A DNA stretch of 64,000 nt from contig NBBA01000002.1 of assembly GCA_002794785.1 (NCBI GenBank), forward strand, positions 372,001 through 436,000, written 5' to 3'. The stretch is from Coniferiporia sulphurascens. Its lineage: Eukaryota > Basidiomycota > Agaricomycetes > Hymenochaetales > Hymenochaetaceae. Shown here piece after piece: positions 1 to 10,576 of this stretch; position 1 is the stretch's first letter; every line of letters starts with the position of its first letter. The notes under the pieces were generated by a model that worked only from the letters and a program-made list of their open reading frames with translations, searched no databases and was not told the origin of the DNA. A program made the position numbers and the translations under genes.

Positions 1-163
1 GTCCGTATCGAACGACAGGCGCACAGGACATCCGATCGATCAGATGTCTATTTAATAAAAAGATCCGTTGTGGAACGGACCCTTTGGGATACGTTCCTTC
101 ATATAAAATTGGGCATATACAGTTCGTGTAATGAGACTACTAAGTAATATACACTAATGGGAT

Positions 164-348
164 GGAACGGATCGGTGCGATCCATTCAACTAAGTCCTAA
201 CAAGAAAATACGGAAGGGAGAAAAGGGAACGGATCTCTGCGATCCGTTTTCTAAATTCTAATAAGAAAAATCGTAATGGGGGAGGGGGAACAGATCGCAC
301 CGATTCATTCTAAGACCATTAACAAAAACAATTACAATGGGAGGGGGG
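164..348. repeat. Three-unit minisatellite, about 61 bp per unit, each with a small dyad
   Basis: Three head-to-tail units begin near 164, 226 and 287, each opening with GGAAC(G/A)GATC and continuing through an A-rich middle to a G-rich end. Each unit carries an imperfect dyad such as GGATCGGTGCGATCC. A more diverged possible fourth unit lies just upstream (about 70-160). No coding potential is evident. Confidence 0.7.
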
Positions 349-1252
349 TTCCAACTCACGCAACCTTGCTGCTGCTGTTGCGTTCGATTCGCGCGTGTGC
401 CGTTGCTACTGTTGACAATCCGTGCACCGCAATATTGTTGCTGCTGCCACTCACATGTACGTATGAACGCCGCTGCAGCTGCCATGACTCTTGCACACAT
501 GCGGGTATATGGACAATAGTGCAGTGTTTACGGATACAAATGAGTCGGCAGGCAACAGACACGCCGCTATTCCCAGTGTGCTCCTTCGCATAGAGTAGAA
601 ATGCCTTCTATGCCTTCTTCTTGGTCCCAGACCAGTTCTTGTGGAAGCGGAGCCTGAGCCAGGAAGCCTTGAACCCACAAGTGATCGTCTGTGAAATGGA
701 ATGATTACGCCAAGCTGCAAGAATACCTTTGTGTCTTCGACGGTTCTTCTGATAGTGATAGTGGAAGGGACGGGTCTCTTCAAGGTGGCTTTAGCTGCTC
801 TGGGCGAATCTAGATTCGCCGTCCAGTGCACGGTCATCCAAAGGATGCAGGACATCAAGCTGCATCCGTTGCCGCAACCTCTTGTTCTTCGTCTCCCACT
901 CGCCAAGCAATGTCCGTGTGCCCAAGCCCCCGACGCAGCCGGAGGGTAGCTCCAGCAGCTCGGCAGGGAAGATCGTAGTGTCTTGCGGGTCCAGGGACAA
1001 CGCGTTGAACTGTGGCAACCCCATCACTGAATTAGCCTTCTGCAAGAAATCTGACGCGAGGGGAAACGTCCGGGAATAGATAAAAGTCCGATTTTGTTTT
1101 GGCCAAGTATCCAATATCACACAGTAAATACCATATCCTGTAGCAAGAAAGAATCTGGTATTGCAAAGTAAAAATCCGATGATCATTATAGAAATCTGAT
1201 ATCGCAAAGTGAAAAAAACCACCTTGCGCTGCGCGCGGGTAGGCCGATCGCG
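349..1252. other. No recognisable gene
   Basis: Only short overlapping reading frames on both strands with no recognisable domain. Around 1148-1219 there are two imperfect copies of a 30-40 bp AT-rich unit containing TATTGCAAAGT / TATCGCAAAGT. Confidence 0.5.
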
Positions 1253-1632
1253 TCTGCGGCGAGATCACCCCGTGCATTGGGACGTCTCAGCTGCATTTCT
1301 CACCGCACACGCGGGGACATCGCGCCGCTGGAGTTGCCATCGCACATTAGCGCACTAACGCACATAGGGGGCGGGGGAGCTCGCTGTCCACAAATGAACC
1401 ATCATTGAGCGTGGGAAAACTTCATCGCCGTCATCCGCATGCGGAACCGTTGTTGTTCGCACGGTAATGTTGCTACTGTTGCTGCTCAGTAAATCTCAGG
1501 GATGCAAAGAGAACGTGCTAAAATGGTTGGATCCCCCAAGCTGAGGGGAGGTGAGAGTAACCGATATCTCCAAAGCAAGGGCATTCAAATGAGCAGCCTG
1601 AGAGCACCCGTATCGAGTCTGAGCCCCAGCGC
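1253..1632 (+). repeat. Dispersed repeat R1, copy 1, left part
   Basis: From CTGCGGCGAGATC to GAGCCCCAGCGC this matches 13284-13597 with many substitutions and indels. The copy at 13 kb runs straight on into the segment that matches 2262-2455, so this copy is interrupted by about 630 bp. It contains a GTTGCTGCTG triplet run. Function unknown. Confidence 0.7.
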
Positions 1633-2261
1633 TTATATGAGGTACGGCACAGGTGTATCCTGTGTGGCTGGCTTGGAGAGTGTGCACGGGTAGGGCTTCT
1701 TGCCCCTTGGTATGATGATAGTACAACTATCATAAATGTCTTCATTCGCACGCTTGCCAGCAAACAGTGGAACAATACATGATCCGTAAAGCTCCTACAA
1801 TCATGACCCCGAACGTTAGAAACATGACCACATGACGTTTCACCCGTAAACTCACAAATAACGGTGTTTCAGACATTCAACTGTTGCTTTCAATAGTAAC
1901 ACCAGGCGAGTCGAGAAACAACTCACGCGTCATCCGATGGGCACTTCTTTAAAGCCTCGCTGTATCTGTAGCAGTGGTCATACCACTCGCCTCGGTCAAA
2001 AGCTTGCTGAGTCCAAAATCGGTAGGCGAGGTTCTGACTGTTCGTCTATCAAGGATTGATTGTCCTTGGAAGTTACCTAGTGAGCTTCCGTGAATTTAAA
2101 CCCCGAATGGATATAAGAACAAATGAATATGGAACCGGGAATTGGTCAGAATATTCTCAGTGACCTGAAGATGGGCTAAAGCCATTTTGAAAATCAAAGG
2201 TGGATGGGCGCGCGCTCAAAAGACAGCAAGGATGGTGGTGGCATTGCGTTATTTTCAATGA
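1633..2261. other. About 630 bp separating the two halves of repeat R1
   Basis: This stretch is absent between the same two sequences at 13597/13600, so it looks like an insertion into copy 1, or copy 2 lost it. I see no coding domain, no terminal inverted repeat and no clear target duplication. Confidence 0.4.
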
Positions 2262-2455
2262 GGGAAGAAGAGGAAGCGCAAAAACGGCCAAAGTGACCTG
2301 TCACTCTGGCCACAAAACGAACAGCGAGTCTTCTCCAAACCTTTATCAAAGGCTACTCTTCTCGCGGTGGAACAGGTGATAAATTCACAGGCCGCCATGG
2401 AGGTTGTCAAGTTATGCCAGAAAGGTCGTAGCGAGGATGGAATTAGCGTCTGGGA
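2262..2455 (+). repeat. Dispersed repeat R1, copy 1, right part, with conserved coding-like frame
   Basis: Matches 13600-13790. In both copies the + frame across the shared part reads alike, including INSQAAMEV and EDGIS, with a methionine at 2367 and at 13704. The repeat may therefore derive from a gene exon. The first copy stays open to 2621 and the second to 13913, but the two C-termini are unrelated. I do not recognise the protein. Confidence 0.55.
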
Positions 2456-3095
2456 TAAGATGGGTTTCAGTAGTCCGCTAGCCATGCATGCGCGTAGACA
2501 GGCGTGCCACATAAGCCGACGACGTCTGACTCCGAACCGCCAATTCTTTTTTAGAGTTCAGCAATTCGCGGCGCTAGCGAATGCATTCCGTATCCAAGAA
2601 TATCGTTTCACCAGTGAATAATTGCGCGAGGGAAACTAAGCGCGCATACAGACAGTGAGAAACGTACGGCGACGGCCGACTCGGCATCGAGCTCGAACTT
2701 CGACATTCGTCAGGGTGGGCTTGAGCGCGAGGAGAAGAGAGAACGCGCACGTGCGTAGCTGTTCGTTCTTACTGTAGTCACCTTCAGAGGGCCCGGGAGC
2801 AAGCGCGCTGTTCGGCCTTGCGCTAGAGTGTGAACGGGAATACACAAATAGTGCTGATAGTAGCGGAACACGGACGCGTATACAACTGACGACTCATGAG
2901 CGCGGTGCGGCGGCTTTCTGCTCTGTGTGCGTGCGAGACTGACTCACTCGTCATGCCCATTGTCGTTCTCGACATCCTCACCGGCCCCCACCTGCGCACC
3001 CGCGCACCCAGACTCGGTGTGGGCACCCACGCATTGATCGTAACGGCAGCAAGAATGGCGCCGGCGTGCGTGCACAAGCAGTGACCGCCGCAAAG
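2456..3095. other. No recognisable gene
   Basis: GC-richer stretch with only short unsupported frames on both strands. Confidence 0.4.
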
Positions 3096-3440
3096 CAGTG
3101 TCCCGCAGGGATTGGTAGGATCCCAGAGCCGTGGGAATCCTATCATAATGACCCGATTTAGAAAATTAGGTCATGCATGCTGTCACGGTTGTGGCCGGGG
3201 CATCGGGTGCCTCAGGAAGTAAGAAGCCAAATCCGCACAGCGAGGTTACGCCGTTGTGAATAGCACAGGTCTTCCCAGCGGCTTGTCAGAATCCACCGAT
3301 AGCCCGACGATGTGGCTAGCGGCGATGTAATATAGTTTAGCTACGTTGAATAGCGGATGAATACGTGTTACTGTCCAGAGTGGGAACGCATCGCTTGTTG
3401 GTTGCCACATCCCTTCTTATATTGGGAATATTAATCCCGT
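3096..3440 (+). repeat. Dispersed repeat R3, copy 1, split by repeat R4
   Basis: 3096-3174 and 3366-3440 match 36196-36385: the shared blocks include GTGGGAATCCT, CGATTTAGAAA.TTAGGTCAT and GTCCAGA.TGGGA.CATCGCTTGT. The copy at 36 kb is uninterrupted, so R4 (3175-3365) is inserted here. Confidence 0.65.
3175..3365 (+). repeat. Dispersed repeat R4, copy 1 (nested inside R3)
   Basis: About 190 bp beginning GCATGCTGTCA and ending near GCGGATGAATACG. It matches 8316-8507 in inverted orientation at roughly 80 to 85 percent. No clear terminal inverted repeats or target duplication are visible, so the mechanism of spread is unknown. Confidence 0.65.
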
Positions 3441-3451
3441 AAATCTTGATT

Positions 3452-4056
3452 TTCATTCTTCAGATCTGGCATGATAAAATAGACATGCATTTTATATCTT
3501 TTCCAGATTTTTTGGCACCTGTTTATAGGCCAGAACTCTCAGAATAAAAGTGTATCATCATACAAAATGACTGTCACGAAGTGTCACGCTAATTTTACAC
3601 TCCGACGAGTAAGCGAATATATACTAGGCATATAGTGCTAATTAGAAAGAGCTTGTTAACTTAGATTGAAAAGGAGTGCAATGCCGAATGTACTCTGTCA
3701 CCATTTGTCACTCTTCAGACATTTCTCTCTCTCCCTGTACATTGTGGTAATTTATTCTGTCCGGAATAGCATATTAGTACATCCTAGCATGTGACAGGCA
3801 TGCCCCTGGAAGAGTATTGTTGACAAATTTATTTGTTGCGCAAGCCGATAGCCCCCCAAACTCTCTTCTCGGTTGCAAAAGGAGTACTTTGACAGTGGCT
3901 TCACAACGGCCCTATACTCTGTCACGCCACCACCGCAAGCCCTTCTGATAGCTCATTTGGCATCCACATGAACGATTCCTCAATTTAGTTGTGTGGAAGT
4001 TTGGAATCGCAATTTTGTAAGAAGGGGATTCTTTGTAACAGGGGTCATACGATAGT
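3452..4056 (+). repeat. Dispersed repeat R2, copy 1, about 600 bp
   Basis: Colinear with 26340-26955 on the same strand. Conserved blocks include GGCACCTG.TATAGGCC, GTGTCACGCTAATTT-like, AGTGCAATGCCG, TTTGTCACTCTTCAGACAT, TTTGACAGTGGCTTCAC and GGGGTCATACGATAGTA. It has no coding frame conserved between copies. It could be an old solo LTR or another non-autonomous element, but I could not find target duplications. Confidence 0.7.
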
Positions 4057-5036
4057 AATCAATCTCGCAGGGATGTTAATAACTCTGCCGCAGGAACCCT
4101 CGCACGTGCAGATGGGAGATCACGTAACAGCGGCAGCAATGGTCACTGCGGTGCACGGTCCGACAATATTGGATTTTTACTTCATGATATAAGATTCTTA
4201 TATGGTGCCATCGGATTTCTAGCTAGCAATAACAGAATTTTCCAATGGATATTGAGTTTTTACTTGATAGCGTCAAATTATTCTCGCTACAGAGTACAGC
4301 ACTCACTATGGTATATCAAAAACCTACTAAAATAAAAGTCCAATTTTTCGTCATCGACAATCGCCGATATATCCCATCTGCCGAGGTGCTTCCGGAGCTC
4401 GCAAGATTGATGAAACTTTGTATCAGCTTCACGAAATCAAATGGAGAACTCATTTGCGTACCGCGGGCTGCATCGCCAAAGTTTAGATCCTGCGAAAGGA
4501 ACTGAGCCATTCGACTCCGATTCATTGTTTTCAATCTCCGAATGTAAGTATGACTTCCGCGGAGGAGATGAAAGCAATTCCTTATTCGCGTGCCAACAGA
4601 CAAACTCGAAAGGTCCGCATGTATTGGTGGCGCTACATTACCAGTACATATAAAATAAACACTTTTCTACGGGTATCAAGCCCGGATTTGCCTCGTTCGT
4701 AAGTCCTCTTTGCCATATTTGCTATTTATTTGTAAATCTAAAGTTGTCACGAGTACATATATAATGTAATTTTTAAAAATTTAGAATGATGGTATGTCCC
4801 TATATACCACGGAACATACATTTGATGGATGGGAAGACTCACTTTGTAAAGAATATGGAAGAAGACTATAGCAAATCACAGGTGACCGAGTGAGTTTACA
4901 GGAGGCAGCAATATCCGGGTTTGCCCCCGATGGTCCGAGCTATCGACCCAATAGTACTTAAGCGCCACTTCTCTGCCTCGGTTCTCTACCCCTACATACT
5001 CCCCCCGCGGCCCCCCATCAGCCTCTTATCACTATC
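4057..5036. other. Intergenic; possible promoter of the phosphatase gene at its right end
   Basis: No recognisable gene. About 4965-5030 is pyrimidine-rich (TCTCTACCCC, CTCCCCCC runs) directly before the ATG at 5037, the usual look of a strong fungal promoter/5' UTR. Confidence 0.4.
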
Positions 5037-5868
5037 ATGGATATATGGCGTCGTTTTGAAGAAGTGACTCTATACGTTACCCAAACCCGTAGATTTTACC
5101 GCTCTTCTGCCCCGAATTACAAAGGACAGGACAACAGCCAAAGGCTCACCAATGCAGCCGTGGAGTTTCTGAGGCATCCGCACAGGCGGATTAGTGCCAT
5201 TATCAGCTTCAACGAGTTCTCCTACACGCCTGCAGAGCTTACTCTCCTCCGTAACGCTGGTATCAACTATTATTAAATAAATATAACGAATGATATAAAT
5301 ATAGTACATGGTCATATGAACAACCACCTTACTAAGTGAACAATAACGCAATGATAATGCCATATGATATAGGAGCTAGACAGTTATAGTAGTACTAGCC
5401 CACGGAACATGTATATAAGGGGAGCTGGTCTCGCCCTAGAAATACATCGGTTTACACTGATAACCCACCTTGCCTGAACACCACCACTGCACCTCATCGT
5501 CTACCACAACGTGCATAGATTTTAAGAACTATCTTCATCTATCCGTTCCGGACTTCAGAACGCCTTTGCTGGAGCAGCTGCATTCAGCATTTGACTTTGT
5601 GTGGCGTCAGAGCGCCGGCTCTGGCATCCTCATTCATTGTGGCTATGGGCATGGCAGGACAGGAACTGGAGTGACAGGCATACAGTTGCAATACACACTT
5701 GGAAATAGCCCCTCCGAGCAATGTTGGACACGATTGAACCATGTTGAAACACCTGAGCAGTTGGCGGTGCTGAGGCGTCTGAGAGATTCATTTAACGTGA
5801 GTCTATCAACTAGTTGGTGTCTATGTTAAGCTCGCTGATGATGATGTGTTGTACAGGACGAGCTATAG
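5037..5868 (+). pseudogene. Dual-specificity / tyrosine phosphatase-like protein, split by solo LTR
   Basis: The first part (ATG 5037 to 5270) and second part (5533-5796) belong to one small cysteine-phosphatase-type protein. The P-loop HCGYGHGRT lies at about 5635-5661 and fits CX5R(S/T), with the nucleophilic Cys and the Arg both present. A 60-bp intron (5797-5856, GTGAGT to TACAG) leads to a three-codon last exon ending in TAG at 5868. The 257-bp element at 5271-5527 sits inside the coding region with 5-bp target duplication ACTAT. Removing the element and one ACTAT rejoins the frame exactly, so the gene was intact before insertion. By family these enzymes dephosphorylate Tyr/Ser/Thr, but the substrate is unknown. 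As it stands the product would end in the element, before the catalytic loop, so it is presumably non-functional. Confidence 0.85.
5271..5527 (+). mobile_element. Solo LTR-like element, family A, copy 1
   Basis: 257 bp starting TATTAAATAAAT and ending GATTTTAAGA, flanked by the 5-bp direct repeat ACTAT (5266-5270, 5528-5532). It contains a TATA-like box (TATATAAGGGG) near 5412. Four other copies exist in the window, most with clean 5-bp duplications. The ends form only a short imperfect inversion (TATTAAA/TCTTAAA), not TG...CA, so calling it an LTR rather than a small DNA transposon is inference from size, TATA box and 5-bp duplication. Confidence 0.8.
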
Positions 5869-6852
5869 ATGTTCTAAATATCGAAGCTCATTCCGATACC
5901 GCCGGCCTAGCCTGAGGCTCCATGCATGATGTCCATAATCCACAGAATGCTCAGATTCGTTTCCCATGTTTCACAATATTCTACCCACTCCCCAGAGCAT
6001 AGTATACTTATGGTGTACTTGACCTTGGATTCCCTTTTGCATCTTTCGTTCAAGTCGTTAATATGAAACTTTGTACTTCTATCACTGAATCACCTTTTGA
6101 CTTGAGTAAAACAATCATTCTCTTCGATATTCTTGGGAGCAATCCCACATCATCCCAGGCGCGATATCTGCAGCAGCCGATGTGGAGGTAGGCAGGCAAT
6201 AGCGGATAGCAAGAGTCCACCGGTCAAACCGTTGACGTGGATGATGATATAGTCAATTATTATGGGGTCGATAAGAATATATCAAGTACACAAGGTTTGA
6301 ACTGATTCGGATCTAGTAGCTTTTCGGAACAATGTTGCAGCTTTGGAAGAACGACATAAGATGAATTCTTTCCGCAAAATCTACCACTGTGCCGTTTAAA
6401 TACTAGTACATATCAGGAACATCAAGAAAGTATGGTCTAAGCTCGAGCGGTTTTTAGTACGTTTCCCCTTCAAGTCCTCAGGTTTCAACCGACTTCCTCA
6501 ACTGATTCGTCAACATCGAACTGAATCTCGACACCCGTATGCAAGTAAATTTGTGGGAGGATGACAGCTTGCGAATGAAAGGTAAATTGAATTGAATGGG
6601 AAATATAATGGCTGGTAATTACTTGACAAGAAAACTGCATATACTATTCCTTTGCTACGAGTCTGCGGTAAATTATTTTTTGCGAGTCCAAACAACCCCA
6701 AGCACACAATACACTGCACTAATGAGCAATGCTCCCAATTGTTTTTAAGAGTACACTTAATATACATTGGATATCACACCGACGACGGATTGAACTGAGC
6801 CAAGAGCTTAATCAGCATGTAAAGCACTTGATTTCCCTTGGGGTATGCGCAC
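5869..6852. other. Intergenic between phosphatase and galectin genes
   Basis: These two genes converge here (phosphatase on +, galectin on -). AT-rich, with only short frames lacking recognisable domains. Confidence 0.4.
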
Positions 6853-7594
6853 CTAATAGACACCATTCGGGTAAACTTTCGCAAAGAGGGGATTGGAGAA
6901 TAAGGAAGTGGCATTATCTGCTCCATAATAAATGGACATCCCGGTTCCCTGAAACCTCTTCCTGAATCGGTAAGAAACTCCACTGTCGAAGCGGATTTGG
7001 TAGGCATCTCCGGTATCGTAAACGCTAAAAGATGGTATTAAATAAATATAATGAACGATATAAATATAGTACGTGGTCATATGAACAACCACCTTACTAA
7101 GTGAATGATAATGCAACAATAACGCCATATGATATAGGAGCTAGATAGTTATAGTAGTACTAGCCCACGGAACGTGTATATAAGGGGAGCTGGTCTCGCC
7201 CTAGAAATACATCGGTTTACGCTGATAACCCACCTTGCCTGATCATCACTACTGCACCTCATCGTCTACCACAACGTGCGTAGATTTTAAGAGATGGATT
7301 GTTTGGTTCGCCCAGGAACAGTGAGCTTAGTTGGAGCCTTTCCTCAGTATTTGGGAAGTCCTGTCCTGCCTCCCTGGCATTGAGCACCAAGACATTGTCT
7401 TCAGGACGGAAGCTCATATGGAAAAGTGTCTGAGACCGCTCACCCCCAATACTGATCACGGTGAAACCCCTGGCAATGGAGATTTGCGGTATGTTCGACA
7501 GGAAAACAACTTCGGTTCCCTGACTAACGTAGTCGCCGGTAGGCAAAGTGATTGTCTGCTGGAGCGGGAGCCTGTATCTTGAGGACCTCGACAT
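6853..7594 (-). pseudogene. Fungal galectin (beta-galactoside-binding lectin type), split by solo LTR
   Basis: Minus-strand frame from ATG 7594 to the LTR at 7292, resuming at 7035 and ending at a stop at 6853. Together about 160 residues, the size of one galectin domain. The core galectin pattern is visible: H..SFRPEDNVLVLNAR, then EER, then YDTGDAYQIRFD in the distal part. The Trp that stacks on galactose in most galectins appears replaced by Phe (GQDFPNTEER), which hints at altered sugar preference. Fungal galectins are cytosolic fruiting-body lectins, some acting in defence against animals. The family-A element sits mid-domain with the 5-bp duplication GATGG. The encoded fold is therefore interrupted. 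No intron is obvious. Confidence 0.85.
7036..7292 (+). mobile_element. Solo LTR-like element, family A, copy 2
   Basis: 257 bp, over 90 percent identical to copy 1 by eye, flanked by GATGG (7031-7035 and 7293-7297). Inserted antisense into the galectin coding sequence. Confidence 0.85.
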
Positions 7595-8315
7595 AACTAA
7601 TTTTGAGAAATAATTAGCATGCGTGTCGTATGTCCATTATGCTGATGCTTGCCTAAAGTGTGGAGCACGGTGAGTATCTGAAGTGCGTCTGTGAGGCTGA
7701 ATTCTTGGGGCTGAGCCCTGCAAAGATTTATATCCTTGACGTCATCAAAAGACACCGATACAACTTCGTTGCTTCTTTCTTCGCAAGGTTCGATATTCAT
7801 TGAAGGGTGAAGCAGATGAGGATGAAATGGAATCCACATGTTTCATGATGAGAGATCTAGGGGTGTCAAGTCTTCTCGGTCACGGTAGCACACCACACTG
7901 GCTCGAGTCAGAGAGAGCTCAATCATTCCCGAGTCTGCGGACTTACATCTAATAATCGATATGATGACCAAGCGTACAAGTCCGTCTGGGCTCTTATACT
8001 GGTCTGGAAGATCCACAACTTGAAGATAGCCCCGATACGCCTCGATGGTTCATCTCAGTCGGTTATCGTCCGAGTGTAGTACAGTTGTCGCACTCACTGG
8101 CATGTTGGAATAAGCGCACCCAAATCTATATTCAATCGCCTTCAAGTAATACACATGCTGAAGACTTGTACTTCCTCCCCTACATCTAAAAAAATTGCAA
8201 TTCATATCGCGCAAACAGCACCGCCGATTAGTCCACGGACTCAAACCTGGGAGAATATCAAATATTCAATGTGTGGTTCTGAATTGGGTAATCCAACCAT
8301 TCATCTTACACGGGT
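7595..8315. other. Weak coding-like stretches, minus strand, unassigned
   Basis: On the minus strand, 7850-8030 contains two readable stretches (for example VVDLPDQYKSPDGLVRLVI and SADSGMIELSLTRASVVCY) in different frames, and 7597-7839 is open for 80 codons. They may be exons of one unrecognised gene or a gene relic. I recognise no domain. Confidence 0.3.
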
Positions 8316-8507
8316 CGTATTCATCCGCTATTCATCATAGCTAAACTATATTTTATCGCTGCTAGCCGCATCGTCGGGCTATTGGTGGATTCTGACAAGC
8401 CGCTGGGAGGACCTGTGCTATTCACAGCGGCATAACCTCGCCGTGCGGATTTGGCCTCTAACTTCTGGAGGTATCTGATGCCCTGGCCCTAACCATGACA
8501 GCATGCC
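8316..8507 (-). repeat. Dispersed repeat R4, copy 2
   Basis: Inverted copy of 3175-3365. Shared blocks include AGCCAAATCCGCAC-like, AGCGGCTTGTCAGAATCCACC and TAGCCCGACGATG. Its 5' end overlaps the end of the small minus-strand frame 8458-8745. Confidence 0.65.
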
Positions 8508-8745
8508 TTCGCAACTCATCTAATTCACTTGAAGAAGATCTTGGTAACCCTGAGACGCCGTGCAAAGCCACCTCACAGGAATGAAGGAAGCATAGTAGAA
8601 TCAAATATATCCTCCGGGTTTTCTCGTACACCACCGTCCAATAACGGCAAACGCGCTCAATGCTATGACCGTCTGACTCTGAGGGCTCGAGCTGTGTTAG
8701 TGCCACAAAGGGATCGTCTCGCACGTACTTGCCAAAAACGGACAT
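8458..8745 (-). CDS. Short hypothetical frame
   Basis: ATG at 8745, 95 codons, moderately protein-like composition with an acidic/hydrophobic start (MSVFGKYVRDDPF). It runs into repeat R4, and the R4 copy at 3 kb keeps a similar string (RHAV..V.A.AS). No domain recognised. It could be an exon fragment carried by R4 or chance. Confidence 0.3.
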   Translation of the reverse strand: MSVFGKYVRDDPFVALTQLEPSESDGHSIERVCRYWTVVYEKTRRIYLILLCFLHSCEVALHGVSGLPRSSSSELDELRRHAVMVRARASDTSRS

Positions 8746-8883
8746 TATGTGGGCTTACCATCGAGATCCCGGAGTCGATCCCGAGCGGAAATCCCCGCCC
8801 GAAAATACTTACTCAGTAATCTAAATATTCCCATGATTCCTTATTTGGATCCACTCCTTCTTTTGGCATAATTCGGACTTATT

Positions 8884-8945
8884 AAACCAAGAATAAGAAC
8901 ACCAGAGTCTTAAACGCGTTTCAGATCAACTGTGATAGCGTGCAC
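8884..8945 (-). repeat. Short dispersed repeat R5, copy 1
   Basis: About 60 bp matching 14631-14692 at 4 or so mismatches. The minus-strand frame reads AITVDLKRV.DSGVLILGL in both, with a stop in this copy, so it may be a relic of a transmembrane-gene exon. The rest of 8746-9119 shows no gene. Confidence 0.55.
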
Positions 8946-9124
8946 TCTTCGGCTTCAAGTTAAGACAGTATTTAGTCTCAATTTTTTATTAGAAACATTG
9001 GTCTAAGTGCACATACCTCCGTATTGGCATTAGCGTTAAAATATATGGTTACCATTGATCGCTATTGTATCGGTGCTGTTGCTACTGTAGTATTGTAAGA
9101 AAGTGCATTAATAGCAATGCTGAT

Positions 9125-9381
9125 TCTTAAAATCTACGCACGTTGTGGTAGACGATGAGGTGCAGTGGTGTTGTTCAGGCAAGGTGGGTTATCAGCGTAA
9201 ACCGATGTATTTCTAGGGCGAGACCAGCTCCCCTTATATACACGTTCCGTGGGCTAGTACTACTATAACTGTCTAGCTCCTATATCCTATGGCGTTATCA
9301 TTGCGTTATCGTTTACTTAGTAAGGTGGTTGTTCATATGACCACGTACTATATTTATATCGTTCATTATATTTATTTAATA
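9125..9381 (-). mobile_element. Solo LTR-like element, family A, copy 3
   Basis: Reverse-oriented 257-bp copy, TCTTAAAATC at the left and TTTATTTAATA at the right, flanked by CTGAT (9120-9124, 9382-9386). Not inside a gene I can recognise. Confidence 0.85.
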
Positions 9382-9481
9382 CTGATCATCAGTGGTAGTA
9401 TAAGTTTGATATTGGTGTTGCCACTAACTGGCATTATTATTAAGACTAATTAACTTTTGTATTGGGATTTCACTACGAGCC

Positions 9482-10450
9482 ACCAACGGTTCCCGCAAGG
9501 GCACGTCCCCCTCCTCATTCTCCGGCGGTGCCGCCGGCATTTGGTTTTATCGAGGGGAGGCCGTCCTCACCTGCGAATCCTCTCTCGGTCCATCAGTCCA
9601 TGCCACGGACTGTGAACTCGTTGCCCTCACCGACACCATCTGGCTTCTGGCTCACTCCTATGACCTCCACCCTGCGATTACACAGGTGGAGATCTACACA
9701 GACTGCGAAGTGGCCCTTACACTCATCACTGACCCTCGTCCCGCCCCGGGCGTTAATGTCGCCCTCCTTATCCGGAAGTGCCTAAAAGCTGCCACCAAAC
9801 GGTTTCCTCATGTGTTTTTTCATTTACACTGGGTTCCTGGGCACTCTGATGTTGAAGGCAACGAATTCGCTGACGTTCTCGCCTCTGGTATCACGGACCA
9901 CCCCCCACCGGATACTCTTCTGTTTCCGCCCACCATCCGCTTCCTCCGGGAAGTTGCCTCCTCTACGGCGCTTGCCAAATGGAAAACCGACTGGGTTACT
10001 ACCTGTCGCAAACTCCGAGGGACTTCGGAAGCCCATTCTATGGGTTCAACGTTGACCCCCTCCACTAAGCCGTCTGCCCTCATGCAGAACCTCACCCTCA
10101 GTCGCCATACTAAGTGCAAAGTTTTCCGGACACTCCTTGGCCATGCCAGCTTTGGCGCGTACTTTGGACGCATTCCAGGATGTGACCCTCTCTGTCCCTT
10201 CTGCCACATTCCCAAGACTCGAGCCCACCTCTTGCTCTCATGCCCTCATACCCTCCCCGCTCGTTGTGTGGTGTGGAAGACCCCACTGCCCTCTATGGAA
10301 GCCCAATGGTTTTCTAAAGATGGTCTCCCTCTTTTGGCCTCTTTCCTCAACTCCCACCCCGCCTTTGAGGCGGAGCCCATCCTCGTCTTTGACCCGGGTG
10401 GCCCCACAGTGGTACATGTCTCTGATCTCGGTTTTGCCCTTGGCAACTAG
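9482..10450 (+). pseudogene. LINE-A ORF2 fragment: RNase H domain and C-terminus
   Basis: Open from the truncation point to TAG at 10450 with no internal stop. RNase H landmarks: TNGSRKG at the start, DCELVAL, YTDCEVAL and WVPGHSDVEGNEFAD. The first catalytic Asp (YTDSS in the other copy) reads Asn here. A Cys/His cluster (CDPLCPFCHIPKTRAHLLLSC) follows, as in many LINE C-termini. There is no start codon or reverse transcriptase, so it is a dead fragment. Confidence 0.9.
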
Positions 10451-10556
10451 ACAGGACGCCACCCCTTCCCTTGTCACTGGTTCCCCCAGCCCCCTCTTTG
10501 CTTATGGCACCCCACCACTATTTTCCCCTCTATACCAACTACCATCTCACTCAATA

Positions 10557-10576
10557 CAGGGGCCTAAAGGCCCCTG
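10557..10576 (+). other. LINE-A 3' UTR hairpin, copy 1
   Basis: Perfect 8-bp stem CAGGGGCC / GGCCCCTG with loop TAAA, about 60 bp before the poly(A) tail. The identical hairpin is at 21627-21646, so it is a conserved part of the LINE-A 3' end and may help template recognition (inference). Confidence 0.75.

Noticed and set aside
361..480. GCTGCTGTTGC triplet runs as polyglutamine/polyleucine coding
   Set aside because: Runs are short, imperfect and open in several frames with no surrounding protein-like sequence.
5271..5527. Family-A elements as classical DNA-transposon MITEs
   Set aside because: No substantial terminal inverted repeats, and 5-bp duplications with a TATA box fit an LTR better; kept as LTR-like with stated doubt.
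9820..10215. Minus-strand frame opposite LINE-A
   Set aside because: Shadow of the RNase H/C-terminal frame; its counterpart at 20189-20614 recurs only because the LINE does.
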